Below, in pieces: positions 1-8,937 of a DNA stretch of 64,000 nucleotides. Location of the stretch: assembly GCF_027052235.1 (NCBI RefSeq), contig NZ_JALUFF010000063.1:1-64000 (forward strand), given 5' to 3'. This DNA comes from Thermococcus sp. GTDB lineage: Archaea > Methanobacteriota_B > Thermococci > Thermococcales > Thermococcaceae. The notes beneath the pieces are model-generated. The model searched no databases. It saw only the letters and a program-made list of their open reading frames with translations, and was not told where the DNA came from. The position numbers and the translations under genes are program-made. The first letter of the stretch is position 1, and each line of letters opens with the position of its first letter.

Positions 1-1037
1 CCGCGTCAACGCTGATCGGCATAATGGAGAACGTGAGCGTTGACGGCCAGAAGGTATTCCGCATAACCAGGTATCCAGACGAGAGCGCCGGACTGGAGGC
101 GGTAAAGGCAGGCAGGATTGACGTTCTGTTGGTTTTCCCAAGGGGATTCGGCAGAAACGTGAGCAGTGGTTTACAAGGGAAGGTCTACGCCTACTTTGAC
201 AGGAGCGACCCCCAGAAGTACCAGATAGTAAGCGGTGTCGTTAAGGGCTTCTTCTCGGAGTTCGAGAGGGAGATGACATACAGAAAGCTCAACATCACCC
301 TCAGATACGTTGAAGTTTATCTGCCAAAGAACATTTCCGCAAACTTCTCGCCTTTCATGGTAAGGGCCTACCTTGTGGGGATGATGGACCCAATAGACCT
401 CAGGGAGGAGGCCGTTACGGGTGAGAGGCCCTCACCGATAAAGTTCTACGTGACGAGCTTCATAGGCATCCAGTTCCTCTTCGCCACGATGCTGACGGTT
501 TCGAACCTGCTCTTCGAGGAGATCGAGAAGGGAACGCTGAGGAGGATCGCCGCCTCACCTGCCACCGCCTGGGACTTTCTGATTGGAAAGATGCTCTCGA
601 CCTTCATTGTGATAACGGCGAGCATACTGATAGGGATAGGCTACTCCAAGGCAGTATTTAAGGAGACTGTCTTCCCGGGCCCCACGGGATGGCTCATAAT
701 AGCTCTTTCAGCGGTCTTCTCGATGAGCCTTGGGCTGGCAATAGCGATGGGAACGAGGAGCATGAAGGCAACGAACGCCCTCGTGAACCTGATCTCGATG
801 CCCCTGCTTTTCTTAGCTGCCATAGTCATTCCCGAAAGCATACTGCCCGGGTGGGCGAGGCCGATAGCGGACTACTTCCCGCTCGGCACAGCAGTCAAGG
901 ACCTAAGACTCTTGGAAATCTACCACAGGGCTCCCGCAGAAATCCTGCCAGATATCGTGTGGCTGTCCGTAAGCTCTCTAGCAATGTTCCTGATAGCGGT
1001 GCTCCTCTACAACTGGGCAGTCAAGAGGCTCCAGTAA
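1..1037 (+). CDS. ABC-2 type transporter permease, 5' partial
   Basis: Membrane subunit of an ABC exporter of the ABC-2 family, expected to pair with an ATPase encoded outside the window. The reading frame is open from base 3 with no stop before the first ATG at 24, so the gene starts upstream of the window. The first about 130 visible residues are soluble and probably extracellular, as in ABC2_membrane_3 proteins. The last 200 residues hold five or six hydrophobic segments, and the stretch EEIEKGTLRRI between the first two is the typical cytoplasmic coupling segment. The substrate cannot be read from the sequence. The stop lies one base before the tRNA-Arg gene on the other strand. Confidence 0.85.
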   Translation, partial: ASTLIGIMENVSVDGQKVFRITRYPDESAGLEAVKAGRIDVLLVFPRGFGRNVSSGLQGKVYAYFDRSDPQKYQIVSGVVKGFFSEFEREMTYRKLNITLRYVEVYLPKNISANFSPFMVRAYLVGMMDPIDLREEAVTGERPSPIKFYVTSFIGIQFLFATMLTVSNLLFEEIEKGTLRRIAASPATAWDFLIGKMLSTFIVITASILIGIGYSKAVFKETVFPGPTGWLIIALSAVFSMSLGLAIAMGTRSMKATNALVNLISMPLLFLAAIVIPESILPGWARPIADYFPLGTAVKDLRLLEIYHRAPAEILPDIVWLSVSSLAMFLIAVLLYNWAVKRLQ

Positions 1038-1038
1038 A

Positions 1039-1114
1039 TGGCGGGCCGGGCGGGATTCGAACCCGCGACCTTCGGCTCCGAAGGCCGACGCCCTATCCAC
1101 TAGGCCACCGGCCC
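1039..1114 (-). tRNA. tRNA-Arg (anticodon TCG)
   Basis: Cloverleaf on the minus strand with acceptor GGGCCGG/CCGGCCC, D arm GCCT/GGGC, anticodon stem TCGGC/GCCGA, loop CTTCGGA (anticodon TCG, reads CGA) and T arm GCGGG/CCCGC around TTCGAAT. The discriminator is G and CCA is encoded (1039-1041). No intron. Confidence 0.97.
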
Positions 1115-1206
1115 GCGATGCCTCAGGAGTGGTGGCCTTCAGCACAGCCCATCACAGGCCAGTGGGTTTTTATTTACCCGGATTATAGCTCTTTCGGTGG
1201 TGCTAA

Positions 1207-1680
1207 ATGATACTGCCGGACTGGAAAATAAGGAAGGGAATACTGATAGAGCCGTTCTCGGAGGAGTCGCTACAGCCGGCCGGCTACGACCTCCGCGTTG
1301 GCGATGAAGCCTACGTGGAAGGAAAGCTCGTGGACGTTAAGGGGGAAGGGAAGGTCACCATACCGCCGGGTTCATACGCTCTCATCCTCACCCTTGAGAG
1401 GGTAAAGCTTCCCGATGGCGTCATGGGGGACATGAAACTGAGGAGCAGTTTGGCCCGGGAAGGTTTGCTGGGCTCCTTCGCGTGGGTTGACCCGGGCTGG
1501 GACGGGAAGCTAACCTTGGGCATTTACAATGCCTCCCACGAGGCCGTTGATCTGGAATACGGGGAGAGGTTTGTGCAGATTGCCTTCGTGAGACTTGAGG
1601 GGCCGGCCCGCAATCCCTACAGGGGAAACTATCAGGGAAGTGCTCATATTGCGTTTTCTAGGAGGAAATCGCGCCGGTAG
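1207..1680 (+). CDS. dUTPase/dCTP deaminase family protein, probable dUTPase
   Basis: Trimeric all-beta enzyme of the dCTP deaminase/dUTPase superfamily, acting in pyrimidine deoxynucleotide supply and removal of dUTP. The 157-residue length and the motifs RSSLAR (79-84) and VDPGWDG (94-100) are those of the family. In E. coli Dcd the catalytic Glu138 lies in VLEFYN; the aligned position here is Gly105 (TLGIYN), so deamination by the known mechanism looks unlikely and hydrolysis of dUTP more likely. That is inference from memory of the family. Starts at ATG 1207; it stands alone after tRNA-Arg on the opposite strand. Confidence 0.85.
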   Translation: MILPDWKIRKGILIEPFSEESLQPAGYDLRVGDEAYVEGKLVDVKGEGKVTIPPGSYALILTLERVKLPDGVMGDMKLRSSLAREGLLGSFAWVDPGWDGKLTLGIYNASHEAVDLEYGERFVQIAFVRLEGPARNPYRGNYQGSAHIAFSRRKSRR

Positions 1681-1962
1681 TGAATTACCAGCCAATACTC
1701 CAAGCTAGGAACAACATCCACAACGGCAACCCGGCTGAACCTCCTAGAAGAGCCCATCTAGGTGGGGCCTCCTTTTGAGATTTAAACAATTGTCGAGAAC
1801 TTTGCTGGTGTATCCGGTTGGGTGGACCTCTTCCGGGGCAAACGGAATGTACTTTAAGGTTCACTGGCAGTTTGGACGGTTGAGAGGGCTTAGTTACCGA
1901 AAGTTTTATATACCTCCGTTCATCTAAAGAATACCGAAGAAAACCTTAAGGAGGTGTTGTGA
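1681..1962. other. Intergenic region upstream of histone gene
   Basis: 282 bases without a supportable gene. A short hairpin (arms CCTAGA and TCTAGG, 1744-1763) followed by TTTTG could end the upstream transcript. The histone promoter lies at its right end. Confidence 0.5.
1899..1912 (+). promoter_or_regulatory. BRE/TATA promoter of histone gene
   Basis: CGAAAG followed by TTTATATA, a near-ideal archaeal BRE and TATA box. It lies about 50 bases upstream of the ATG and leaves a leader of about 25 bases that contains the strong ribosome site AAGGAGGTG. Confidence 0.8.
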
Positions 1963-2166
1963 ATGGCCGAGCTCCCGATTGCCCCGGTTGACAGGCTTAT
2001 AAGGAAGGCCGGCGCCGAGAGGGTCAGCGAGGAGGCAGCCAAGGTCCTCGCCGAGTACCTTGAGGAGTACGCCATCGAGCTCAGCAAGAAGGCCGTTGAG
2101 TTCGCCAGGCACGCCGGCAGGAAGACCGTCAAGGCCGAGGACATAAAGCTTGCCATCAAGGCCTGA
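1963..2166 (+). CDS. hpkA: Archaeal histone
   Basis: 67-residue histone-fold protein that dimerises and wraps chromosomal DNA into archaeal nucleosome-like polymers. It is a minimal three-helix fold without tails. It starts with [20 protein letters not shown], has the helix 2 region [20 protein letters not shown] and ends in the DNA-binding loop [11 protein letters not shown], all hallmarks of HMf/HpkA histones. A strong AAGGAGGTG ribosome site lies eight bases ahead of the ATG, as expected for an abundant protein. The symbol follows my memory of HpkA versus HpkB in T. kodakarensis and is less certain than the family. Confidence 0.97.
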   Translation: MAELPIAPVDRLIRKAGAERVSEEAAKVLAEYLEEYAIELSKKAVEFARHAGRKTVKAEDIKLAIKA

Positions 2167-2233
2167 TGGCCTTTGGCTTTTCTCCCCGTTTTTGTCCCGT
2201 TACGGTTTTAAAGTTCTTCTTCAAGTGCCGACC

Positions 2234-3505
2234 ATGCCCGAGATAGCGGTCAGAATGACAAAGCGCAACCACAACGCATTCGTCCACCTCCTCGGTGCCC
2301 TTGAGAGCCAGGGCTTTGACCTCGGTGAACTGCTGATAACAAAGGACTTCAACGAGATTTTGAAGGCGAGGCCAAAGGTTGTCCTATACTCCTTCTTCAC
2401 GGAGGAGATATGGGGGAACCTGCCACGGGAAGTAAAGCTCCTGAAGGAGAGGGGGGCGCTCTTGATAGCGGGTGGCTACCACGCGATAGCGATGCCGAAG
2501 CACACGCTAAAGCTCGGCTTCGATATAGCGGTCATCGGCGAGGGTGAGGAAGTTCTCTACCAGCTTCTGACCGCTCTCAAGAAAAAGGACTACAAAATAA
2601 CAAAAGAGCTGGCGAGCATAAGGGGGCTCGCCTTCTACCTCAACGGCGAGTTCACCTTTACCGGCTTCGCCAAAGTCGAGGACTTCTGGAGGTTTCCGCC
2701 CTACCCGGAAAGCGTCCGCCTGATTTCCCCAATCGAGATAAGCAGGGGCTGTCCCTTCCGCTGTTACTACTGCCAGACACCCTACATCAAGGGCTTCCGC
2801 ATGAGGCACAGGCCGATAGACCAGATAGTGAGGTATTCGCGCAGGATGAAAGATATGCGCTACATAACTCCAAACGCCTTCGCCTACGGCTCGCCGGGGG
2901 CAATACTCAGGCTGGACAAGCTTGAGGCCCTCCTCAAGGCCCTTCAACCCCTCAGAAAAGAGGGGAGGAGGCTCTTCTACGGCACCTTCCCGAGTGAAGT
3001 GAGGCCCGAGTTCGCCCTTCCAGAGACGCTGGAGTTGCTTATCGACTACGCCGACAACAGGCGCTTGGCCATAGGTGCCCAGAGCGGGGACGATGAGATG
3101 CTCAAGGCCATGCACAGGCTTCACAAAGTTGAACACGTCATGAGGGCAGTGGAATACATGGTCGAATACGGCTTCGAGCCTGTGGTTGACTTCATAGTCG
3201 GCCTGCCCAACGAGAGCGTTGAAAGCCAGAGGAAGAGCATCGAGCTCATGAAGTGGATTATGAGGAAGGGCGGGAAGGTGAGGGCGCACTACTTCATGCC
3301 CCTGCCAGGGACTCCCTGGGCGAGGTGTAAGCCCTCACCCCTGAGCGACGAGATGAAGAAGTTCCTCGGCAGGATGGCTGCAAAGGGGAAGATTGAAGGT
3401 TCATGGGGAAAACAGATTGAGCTCTCAACGAGACTCCAGAAGCTCATCGAGGAGTTCTACGAGGAGCCTATGAGCTACCACGGAAAGATAAGAGAGACCT
3501 GCTGA
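2234..3505 (+). CDS. B12-binding/radical SAM domain protein
   Basis: 423-residue enzyme with an N-terminal cobalamin-binding-like Rossmann half (about 1-140) followed by a radical SAM barrel. The 4Fe-4S motif is CPFRCYYC, with Cys173, Cys177 and Cys180. The preceding ISRG and the later sequences AIGAQSG and DFIVGLPNE are typical of the radical SAM barrel. It looks like the archaeal MJ1487-type family whose substrate is not known to me. ATG 2234 was chosen over the upstream in-frame codon at 2150, which lies inside the histone gene. The TATA-like TTTTAAAG at 2206-2213 puts transcription start almost at the ATG, so the mRNA is probably leaderless. Confidence 0.85.
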   Translation: MPEIAVRMTKRNHNAFVHLLGALESQGFDLGELLITKDFNEILKARPKVVLYSFFTEEIWGNLPREVKLLKERGALLIAGGYHAIAMPKHTLKLGFDIAVIGEGEEVLYQLLTALKKKDYKITKELASIRGLAFYLNGEFTFTGFAKVEDFWRFPPYPESVRLISPIEISRGCPFRCYYCQTPYIKGFRMRHRPIDQIVRYSRRMKDMRYITPNAFAYGSPGAILRLDKLEALLKALQPLRKEGRRLFYGTFPSEVRPEFALPETLELLIDYADNRRLAIGAQSGDDEMLKAMHRLHKVEHVMRAVEYMVEYGFEPVVDFIVGLPNESVESQRKSIELMKWIMRKGGKVRAHYFMPLPGTPWARCKPSPLSDEMKKFLGRMAAKGKIEGSWGKQIELSTRLQKLIEEFYEEPMSYHGKIRETC

Positions 3506-3549
3506 GCAAAGGTTTTAACGCCCTTCACCTTACTGAATCCGGTGGTCGT

Positions 3550-3879
3550 ATGAGGGATGTTGCAGTTATCGCCCTCATCCTGATTACCGCCGGAGCGTAT
3601 TACGTTCTGAAAGGGGACGCAGTGGGTGCGCTTTCTCTGGCTGCAGTCTTCCTCGGGGTTTACGCCCTGAGCTTTAAGCCAAGGCTTGGGGCTCTCATGC
3701 TCTACGCCTTCATAGGCTTCCTCCTCGGCTTCGCCCTTGCAATAGCCATAGGCGTCAAAACGAACGCTACCGGCTGGAAGTCGGTAATACTCTGGGCGTT
3801 GCCCATTCTGGGAACTCTTCTGGCAGTATACGCTGGAAAGAGGAGTAACTACAGGCTCTGGTGGAGCCTCAGGCCATGA
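3550..3879 (+). CDS. Small integral membrane protein, unknown function
   Basis: 109 residues, nearly all hydrophobic, with about four predicted membrane helices (roughly 3-20, 25-43, 47-70 and 76-95) and a basic C-terminal tail. A TATA-like GGTTTTAACG lies at about 3511-3520, and GGTGGT precedes the ATG. I do not recognise a family. It sits between two unrelated plus-strand genes and probably has its own promoter. Confidence 0.7.
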   Translation: MRDVAVIALILITAGAYYVLKGDAVGALSLAAVFLGVYALSFKPRLGALMLYAFIGFLLGFALAIAIGVKTNATGWKSVILWALPILGTLLAVYAGKRSNYRLWWSLRP

Positions 3880-3887
3880 CCCAAAGA

Positions 3888-3896
3888 CTTATAATC
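3888..3896 (+). promoter_or_regulatory. TATA box for toprim gene/dnaG pair
   Basis: CTTATAATC preceded by purines, about 30 bases upstream of ATG 3925. It would drive the coupled Toprim protein and dnaG genes. Confidence 0.6.
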
Positions 3897-3924
3897 CGGT
3901 TCATTACTTCAGCATGAAAGTGAA

Positions 3925-4323
3925 ATGTACGCCGAAAACTATAAAAGATTCCTGCAGATTATAGACGAACTGCGAGAGTTTGAAGGTGCCCTCATCGTGG
4001 AGGGCATGCGAGACGAGGTGGCCCTGAGAAACCTGGGGGTCAGGGCGGAGATAATAAGGCTCTCACGCCTGCCCTTGGCCGAGGTGGCGCTCATTGCCTC
4101 ATCACATCGGGACGTCATGATACTCACGGACTTCGACAGGAAGGGCGAGGAGCTTGCAAAAAAGCTCCTCAGGTACCTTGAGGGCTACCCCTGCAGGGTG
4201 GACGTAAAGACATGGAAGGAGCTCAGAAGGCTCGTAAAGAAGGACGTCAAGGGTGTGGAAGACCTTTACGAACTCTACCTTAAGGTCTCCGTTTCTGACC
4301 CCCGGAGGGAGGGGATTCAATGA
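3925..4323 (+). CDS. Toprim domain protein, UPF0292 family
   Basis: 132-residue stand-alone Toprim domain. The conserved Glu lies in ALIVEGMRDE (about residues 22-31) and the acidic DFDRKGEE about 45 residues later, the two metal-binding elements shared with primases and topoisomerases. Members of UPF0292 are widespread in archaea, with a presumed nucleic-acid role but no firm function that I know of. Its stop overlaps the start of dnaG (ATGA at 4320-4323), so translation is coupled to another Toprim protein, the primase-like DnaG. Confidence 0.85.
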   Translation: MYAENYKRFLQIIDELREFEGALIVEGMRDEVALRNLGVRAEIIRLSRLPLAEVALIASSHRDVMILTDFDRKGEELAKKLLRYLEGYPCRVDVKTWKELRRLVKKDVKGVEDLYELYLKVSVSDPRREGIQ

Positions 4324-5678
4324 AGAGGAAAAAGGCAGTGCTTCAGCACGTTTTGGCTGAAAAGCGAAAAAAGGCTAAAGAGGGTGGTTTCATGTCTGGA
4401 AAGGACGAATTCGGAACGACCAAATACGTTATCTACGCAGAGTTTGAGGCTAACGGTGTTGTGGAAAGGCCCGACGTCGTCGGGGCCATCTTCGGCCAGA
4501 CCGAGGGTCTTCTCGGGGACGACCTCGACCTGAGGGAGCTCCAGAAGACCGGAAGGATTGGTAGGATAAGGGTTGAGGTTCACAACAAGGCCGGGAAGAC
4601 CTACGGAACCATTACAGTCCCGTCAAGCCTCGACAGGGTCGAGACGGCAATACTCGCGGCGGCTCTGGAAACTATTGACCGCGTTGGGCCGGCCGAGGCG
4701 AAGATAAGGGTTCTCCGCATCGAAGATGTGAGGGCAACTAAGAGGAAGTACATAATCGAGAGGGCCAAGGAGATACTTGAGACCCTTATGGAGCAGGAGA
4801 TACCCGAGACCCAGGAGCTCACGGAGGAGGTCAAGAAGGCCGTTAGAGCTAAGGAACTCATCGAATACGGGCCAGAAAAGCTTCCAGCCGGGCCTCACGT
4901 GCCGTTCTCCGACTCAATCATAGTCGTTGAGGGCAGGGCGGATGTCCTCAACCTGCTCAAGCACGGCATAAAGAACGCCATTGCCGTCGAGGGAACCTCG
5001 ATTCCAGAGACCATAATCAAACTCAGCAAGGAGAGGATTGTTACAGCGTTCACCGACGGCGACCGCGGCGGGGAGCTGATCCTAAAGGAGCTCCTCCAAG
5101 TTGCCGATGTGGACTACGTTGCAAGGGCACCAGAGGGGAAAGAGGTCGAAGAACTGACCAAGAAGGAGATAGTGAAGGCCTTAAGGAGCAAGGTTCCGGC
5201 AGAGCAGGTCATTAACGAGATGTTCAACAAGGGGAAGAGCTTCTACGAGCTCATAAAGGAGCGCTCGGAGGAGAAAAGCGAGAAGCCCCAGCCTCAGGTT
5301 CAGCCCCAGAGGATGGAGCACAGGGTCAAGCCCGAGGTAAAGCCCGAGCCGAAGGTCGAGAAAATCGTTAAGCCCATAGAGAAGTCGGCGAGCCCGGAGC
5401 TTGAGGAGTTCTCGGAGTTCATAGAGCGCGTCAAGAAGGACGGCGTTGCTCTGCTCCTCGACGAGAACAAGAACGTCGTAGCGGAGATACCGGTGAGGGA
5501 ACTTACCAACCAGCTCAAGGAGCGCAAGGACGTCTACGCAGTCGTCTTCAACGGCGTGATAACCCAGAGGCTCATAGACACGGTCAGCGAGACCGGCGTC
5601 CGCTACCTCGTCGGCGCGAGGAAGTACAACGTTGTTAGAAGGCCCGTCCACCTCAAGATAATCACCTTCGCGGAGTGA
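4320..5678 (+). CDS. dnaG: DnaG-type Toprim protein (archaeal DnaG)
   Basis: Archaeal DnaG has a bacterial-primase Toprim core but is known mainly as a core subunit of the archaeal RNA exosome, where it helps bind poly(A). The Toprim Glu is Glu204 (IIVVEGRAD) and the acidic pair is Asp246/Asp248 (FTDGDRGGE). A charged linker rich in K, E, P and V (about 320-360) separates it from a C-terminal domain. The bacterial N-terminal zinc finger is absent, as expected. The ATG at 4320 overlaps the upstream stop; a second in-frame ATG at 4392 would give a shorter form. The 452-residue length suits the family. Confidence 0.93.
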   Translation: MKRKKAVLQHVLAEKRKKAKEGGFMSGKDEFGTTKYVIYAEFEANGVVERPDVVGAIFGQTEGLLGDDLDLRELQKTGRIGRIRVEVHNKAGKTYGTITVPSSLDRVETAILAAALETIDRVGPAEAKIRVLRIEDVRATKRKYIIERAKEILETLMEQEIPETQELTEEVKKAVRAKELIEYGPEKLPAGPHVPFSDSIIVVEGRADVLNLLKHGIKNAIAVEGTSIPETIIKLSKERIVTAFTDGDRGGELILKELLQVADVDYVARAPEGKEVEELTKKEIVKALRSKVPAEQVINEMFNKGKSFYELIKERSEEKSEKPQPQVQPQRMEHRVKPEVKPEPKVEKIVKPIEKSASPELEEFSEFIERVKKDGVALLLDENKNVVAEIPVRELTNQLKERKDVYAVVFNGVITQRLIDTVSETGVRYLVGARKYNVVRRPVHLKIITFAE

Positions 5679-5759
5679 CTTCCTTCTTTTCCTTCATGAT
5701 TTTCTTGTGGTTCTGGGTTATGGGGTGTCCGTGAGGAGGGAGCAATTCCCAGGGACTAA

Positions 5760-5769
5760 CCTTTATAAC
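5760..5769 (+). promoter_or_regulatory. TATA box of gltX
   Basis: CCTTTATAAC, about 25-30 bases upstream of the GGTGGTGG ribosome site, so the leader would be very short. Confidence 0.65.
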
Positions 5770-5800
5770 TTTCCCGCCTCTTCTTTTCCCGGTGGTGGAA

Positions 5801-7519
5801 ATGGAAGTTGAGACGCTCATCTGGAAGTACGCCCTGGTTAACGCTTACACCCACAAGGGAAAGGCAAACCCGAAGGCGGTCATCGGAAAGGTTCTCGGTG
5901 AAAACCCCGAGCTGAGGCCAAAGGCCAGGGAGATAATCCCCCTCGTGAACGAGATTGTCGAGAAGGTGAACTCCCTCAGCCTTGAGGAGCAGAAGGCGAA
6001 GCTGAAGGAGCTTTATCCCGAGTTCTTTGAGGAGAAGAAGGCCAAGAAGGAGAAGAAGGGCCTCCCACCGCTTCCAAAGGCCGAGAAGGGGAAAGTCATC
6101 ACGCGCTTCGCCCCGAATCCGGATGGAGCTTTCCACCTCGGTAACGCCAGAGCGGCTATTCTAAGCCACGAGTACGCGAGACTCTACGACGGCAAGTTCA
6201 TCCTCCGCTTTGACGACACAGACCCTAAAGTCAAGAGGCCTGAGCCCATCTTCTATGACTGGATTAAGGAAGACCTGGAGTGGCTCGGCTTCAAGATTGA
6301 CGAAATCCACATAGCAAGCGACAGGCTTGAACTCTACTACTCCTACGCCGAGAAGCTGATTAAGATGGGCAAGGCCTACGTCTGCACCTGTCCGCCGGAG
6401 AAGTTCCGCGAGCTTAGGGATAAAGGAATCGCCTGTCCCCACAGGGACGAACCAGTTGAGGTTCAGCTCGAACGCTGGAGGAAGATGCTGAACGGCGAGT
6501 ACAGGGAAGGAGAAGCGGTCGTCAGGATAAAGACCGACCTCAAGCATCCGAACCCAGCGGTCAGGGACTGGCCGGCGTTGAGGATCATAGACAACCCCAA
6601 CCACCCGAGGACGGGCAACAAGTACCGCGTCTGGCCGCTGTACAACTTTGCATCAGCGATAGACGACCACGAGTTAGGGGTTACCCACATATTCCGCGGA
6701 CAGGAGCACGCCGAGAACGAAACGAAACAGCGCTACATCTACGATTACTTTGGCTGGGAATACCCGGTAACGGTGCACCACGGCAGGCTCAGCATTGAAG
6801 GGGTTATCCTCAGCAAGTCAAAGACGAGGAAAGGCATTAAGGAGGGCAAGTACCTTGGCTGGGACGACCCGAGGTTAGGAACGATTCGCGCCCTGAGAAG
6901 GCGTGGAATACAGCCAGAGGCGATAAGGGAGCTAATCATAGAAGTTGGTCTGAAGAGAAGCGACACGACGATAAGCTGGGACAACCTCGCGGCAATAAAC
7001 AGAAGGATAATCGAGCCGATAGCCAACCGCTACTTCTTCGTCGCCGACCCGGTTCCGATGTACATAGAAGGTTATGGGGAGGAGCTTGTTGCCGAGATAC
7101 CCCTCCACCCGGATTACCCCGAGAGGGGAATGAGGAAGCTCAAGTTTGTTCCCGGAAAGCCGGTCTACGTTTCCAAGGACGACATGGAGCTCTTTAAACC
7201 GGGCAACTTCGTAAGGCTCAAGGACCTCTTCAACGTCGAGATAGTTGAGGTGGGGGAGGAAGGCGTAAAGGCGCGCTTCCACAGCGTTGAGTACGAGATA
7301 GCCAAGGAAAACCGCTGGAGGATGGTGCACTGGGTAACCGAGGGAAAGCCCTGTGAAGTCTGGATCCCCAAAGGGGAGGAGCTTATCGTGAGAAATGGCC
7401 TCCTTGAGAGCGACGCCGACGTTAAGGTGGACGATGTAGTCCAGTTCGAGCGCTTCGGCTTCGTTAGAATAGACGAGGTAAAAGACGGAAAGGTGCGGGC
7501 GATATTCGCCCACAAGTAA
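5801..7519 (+). CDS. gltX: Glutamyl-tRNA synthetase
   Basis: Class I aminoacyl-tRNA synthetase that charges tRNA-Glu. Archaea of this group lack GlnRS, so it should also mischarge tRNA-Gln for the GatDE amidotransferase. The HIGH-type motif is HLGN (His112) in RFAPNPDGAFHLGNA, and the KMSKS-type motif is ILSKSKTRKG. The C-terminal half is the beta-barrel anticodon-binding domain of the archaeal/GlnRS type. ATG 5801 is chosen because GGTGGTGG just upstream acts as ribosome site; two in-frame GTG codons (5792, 5795) fall inside that site. It converges with the transporter gene, one base apart. Confidence 0.96.
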   Translation: MEVETLIWKYALVNAYTHKGKANPKAVIGKVLGENPELRPKAREIIPLVNEIVEKVNSLSLEEQKAKLKELYPEFFEEKKAKKEKKGLPPLPKAEKGKVITRFAPNPDGAFHLGNARAAILSHEYARLYDGKFILRFDDTDPKVKRPEPIFYDWIKEDLEWLGFKIDEIHIASDRLELYYSYAEKLIKMGKAYVCTCPPEKFRELRDKGIACPHRDEPVEVQLERWRKMLNGEYREGEAVVRIKTDLKHPNPAVRDWPALRIIDNPNHPRTGNKYRVWPLYNFASAIDDHELGVTHIFRGQEHAENETKQRYIYDYFGWEYPVTVHHGRLSIEGVILSKSKTRKGIKEGKYLGWDDPRLGTIRALRRRGIQPEAIRELIIEVGLKRSDTTISWDNLAAINRRIIEPIANRYFFVADPVPMYIEGYGEELVAEIPLHPDYPERGMRKLKFVPGKPVYVSKDDMELFKPGNFVRLKDLFNVEIVEVGEEGVKARFHSVEYEIAKENRWRMVHWVTEGKPCEVWIPKGEELIVRNGLLESDADVKVDDVVQFERFGFVRIDEVKDGKVRAIFAHK

Positions 7520-7520
7520 A

Positions 7521-8813
7521 TCATGTCCCTTCTTCTGTCCCTTTCTTTACAAGGCTGTCTCCGAAGAGCCCAAAGAGCACCACTATCGCGGCCAGTATTG
7601 CTGAGAGTATGTAAACACCGCCCATCTTGCCGTAGAGGTAGAAAGCTCCTAGGCCGGCTATTGCAAAGATAAGGGATGCAAACACCGCCACACCTTTCTC
7701 AACACCGGAAGCCTTGCCGGCTATGATTGGATACGCCTCGTAAATTGCTGTAAAGAACGTTGATATCGTCACTGCTTTGAGCATCATGTCCGCTATGCTC
7801 GGAGGTGAGTCGAGGATTCCAAGGCCGAGGGCGATGGCCGTGAGGTATGTTGCCGCCTTACCCCTTGAGACCTTCATTGTGGACTCGACAATCTGGAGGC
7901 CCACCTCCGCCGTGGGCAGTATACTTGTAAGCCCGGCGAAGAAGATGGATGTAGCTATAAGGGCGAGCAGCAGGGGGTGGTGAGAGAGTATGGTGGGCAG
8001 GTCACCCATGAATTTTATAGCACCTTCCTCTCCGCCATAGGCGTACTCAGCCAGTCTCTGAACGGTCGCGAGGGATACCGAATAGACCACTATAAAAGTT
8101 GAGAAGATGCTTATCAGGAACTCAATGAAGATACCGGAACCGATTATGAGCTTTGCATTGAAGCGCTCGTTGAGGAAGCTTCCGAGCATGAGATAGAAGG
8201 CGAAGCCAAGCCCCACTCCGTATATTGCCCTCACGGCGGCGTCCTTTATCATGTTGAAGGTAATCCCCGGCCAAGAAAAAACCATACTTTTGGCTGTGTT
8301 GAGATAAGCAGGGTTCTCTGGTATAACAACCTTGAATGCTATTGTCGTGACGATAACGGCTATGACGAACAGCAGCGAGCCACCGGCCATTATCACGAAG
8401 GTCTTTTCCTTGGCACGGGTGATTATGACGAAGACAATGGCAAACATTAGGAGCTTTGCTATTAGCCTCCCAACCGTTCCCGTTCCCAGAACAGGTGACA
8501 GCAAGCTCAGCATGACGTTGGCTGTGTAGTATGAGAGAAACATGACGATTACTATGAAGAACGTCAGGACTATGGCCGGCTTCTTGAGAACCTTCTGAAA
8601 CAGCTCGACGAAGTAGTAACCGGACTTCATGACGGTCTCAGTTTCAAGGATGGCCAGATATGCGAACAAAGCCAGGAAAATCACGTGGACTATCAGCCCT
8701 GTCATACCGTACTCCAGCCAGAACTGAGGGAATAAACCGATGCTCCCGATTCCCGTGGCAAATCCCGCCACGAGAAACGTTATGTACAGCGTCCACTTTT
8801 TCATTTCATCCAT
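7521..8813 (-). CDS. Sodium:neurotransmitter symporter family (SNF/NSS) transporter
   Basis: Multi-pass membrane protein of about 430 residues with 11-12 hydrophobic segments. The N-terminal signature GFATGIGSIGLFPQF corresponds to the unwound first helix of NSS transporters (GxxxGLGNxxRFP in the family), which binds Na+ and an amino-acid-like substrate. Several family residues are altered there, including the Arg-Phe-Pro gate, so substrate and coupling may differ. Start ATG 8813 follows GGTGAT; a GTG and an ATG a few codons upstream are possible. No partner gene identifies the substrate. Confidence 0.8.
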   Translation of the reverse strand: MDEMKKWTLYITFLVAGFATGIGSIGLFPQFWLEYGMTGLIVHVIFLALFAYLAILETETVMKSGYYFVELFQKVLKKPAIVLTFFIVIVMFLSYYTANVMLSLLSPVLGTGTVGRLIAKLLMFAIVFVIITRAKEKTFVIMAGGSLLFVIAVIVTTIAFKVVIPENPAYLNTAKSMVFSWPGITFNMIKDAAVRAIYGVGLGFAFYLMLGSFLNERFNAKLIIGSGIFIEFLISIFSTFIVVYSVSLATVQRLAEYAYGGEEGAIKFMGDLPTILSHHPLLLALIATSIFFAGLTSILPTAEVGLQIVESTMKVSRGKAATYLTAIALGLGILDSPPSIADMMLKAVTISTFFTAIYEAYPIIAGKASGVEKGVAVFASLIFAIAGLGAFYLYGKMGGVYILSAILAAIVVLFGLFGDSLVKKGTEEGT

Positions 8814-8892
8814 ATCCATCACCCAATTTGATTTTTCATGGGGGTCTAGGGTTCAAAGTAAAAAAATTTAACTGTGCAAAAGTCACACTACC

Positions 8893-8899
8893 AAAAAAA
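8893..8899 (-). terminator. Oligo-T terminator after phosphorylase
   Basis: A run of seven T on the minus strand about 40 bases past the phosphorylase stop. Oligo-T runs end transcription in Thermococcales. Confidence 0.5.
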
Positions 8900-8937
8900 G
8901 TCTGATACATATAGGAACAAGTAGAAAATTAAAGGGC

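Noticed and set aside
1858-1926. 26-codon frame over the histone promoter
   Set aside because: No ribosome site and it contains the BRE and TATA box; coincidental frame.
2150-2233. Longer N-terminus for the radical SAM protein
   Set aside because: It would overlap the histone gene and cross a TATA-like box; ATG 2234 begins the family-like sequence.
8872-8886. Imperfect inverted repeat TGTG...CACA upstream of the symporter gene
   Set aside because: Only four matching bases per arm; could easily be chance in AT-rich DNA.
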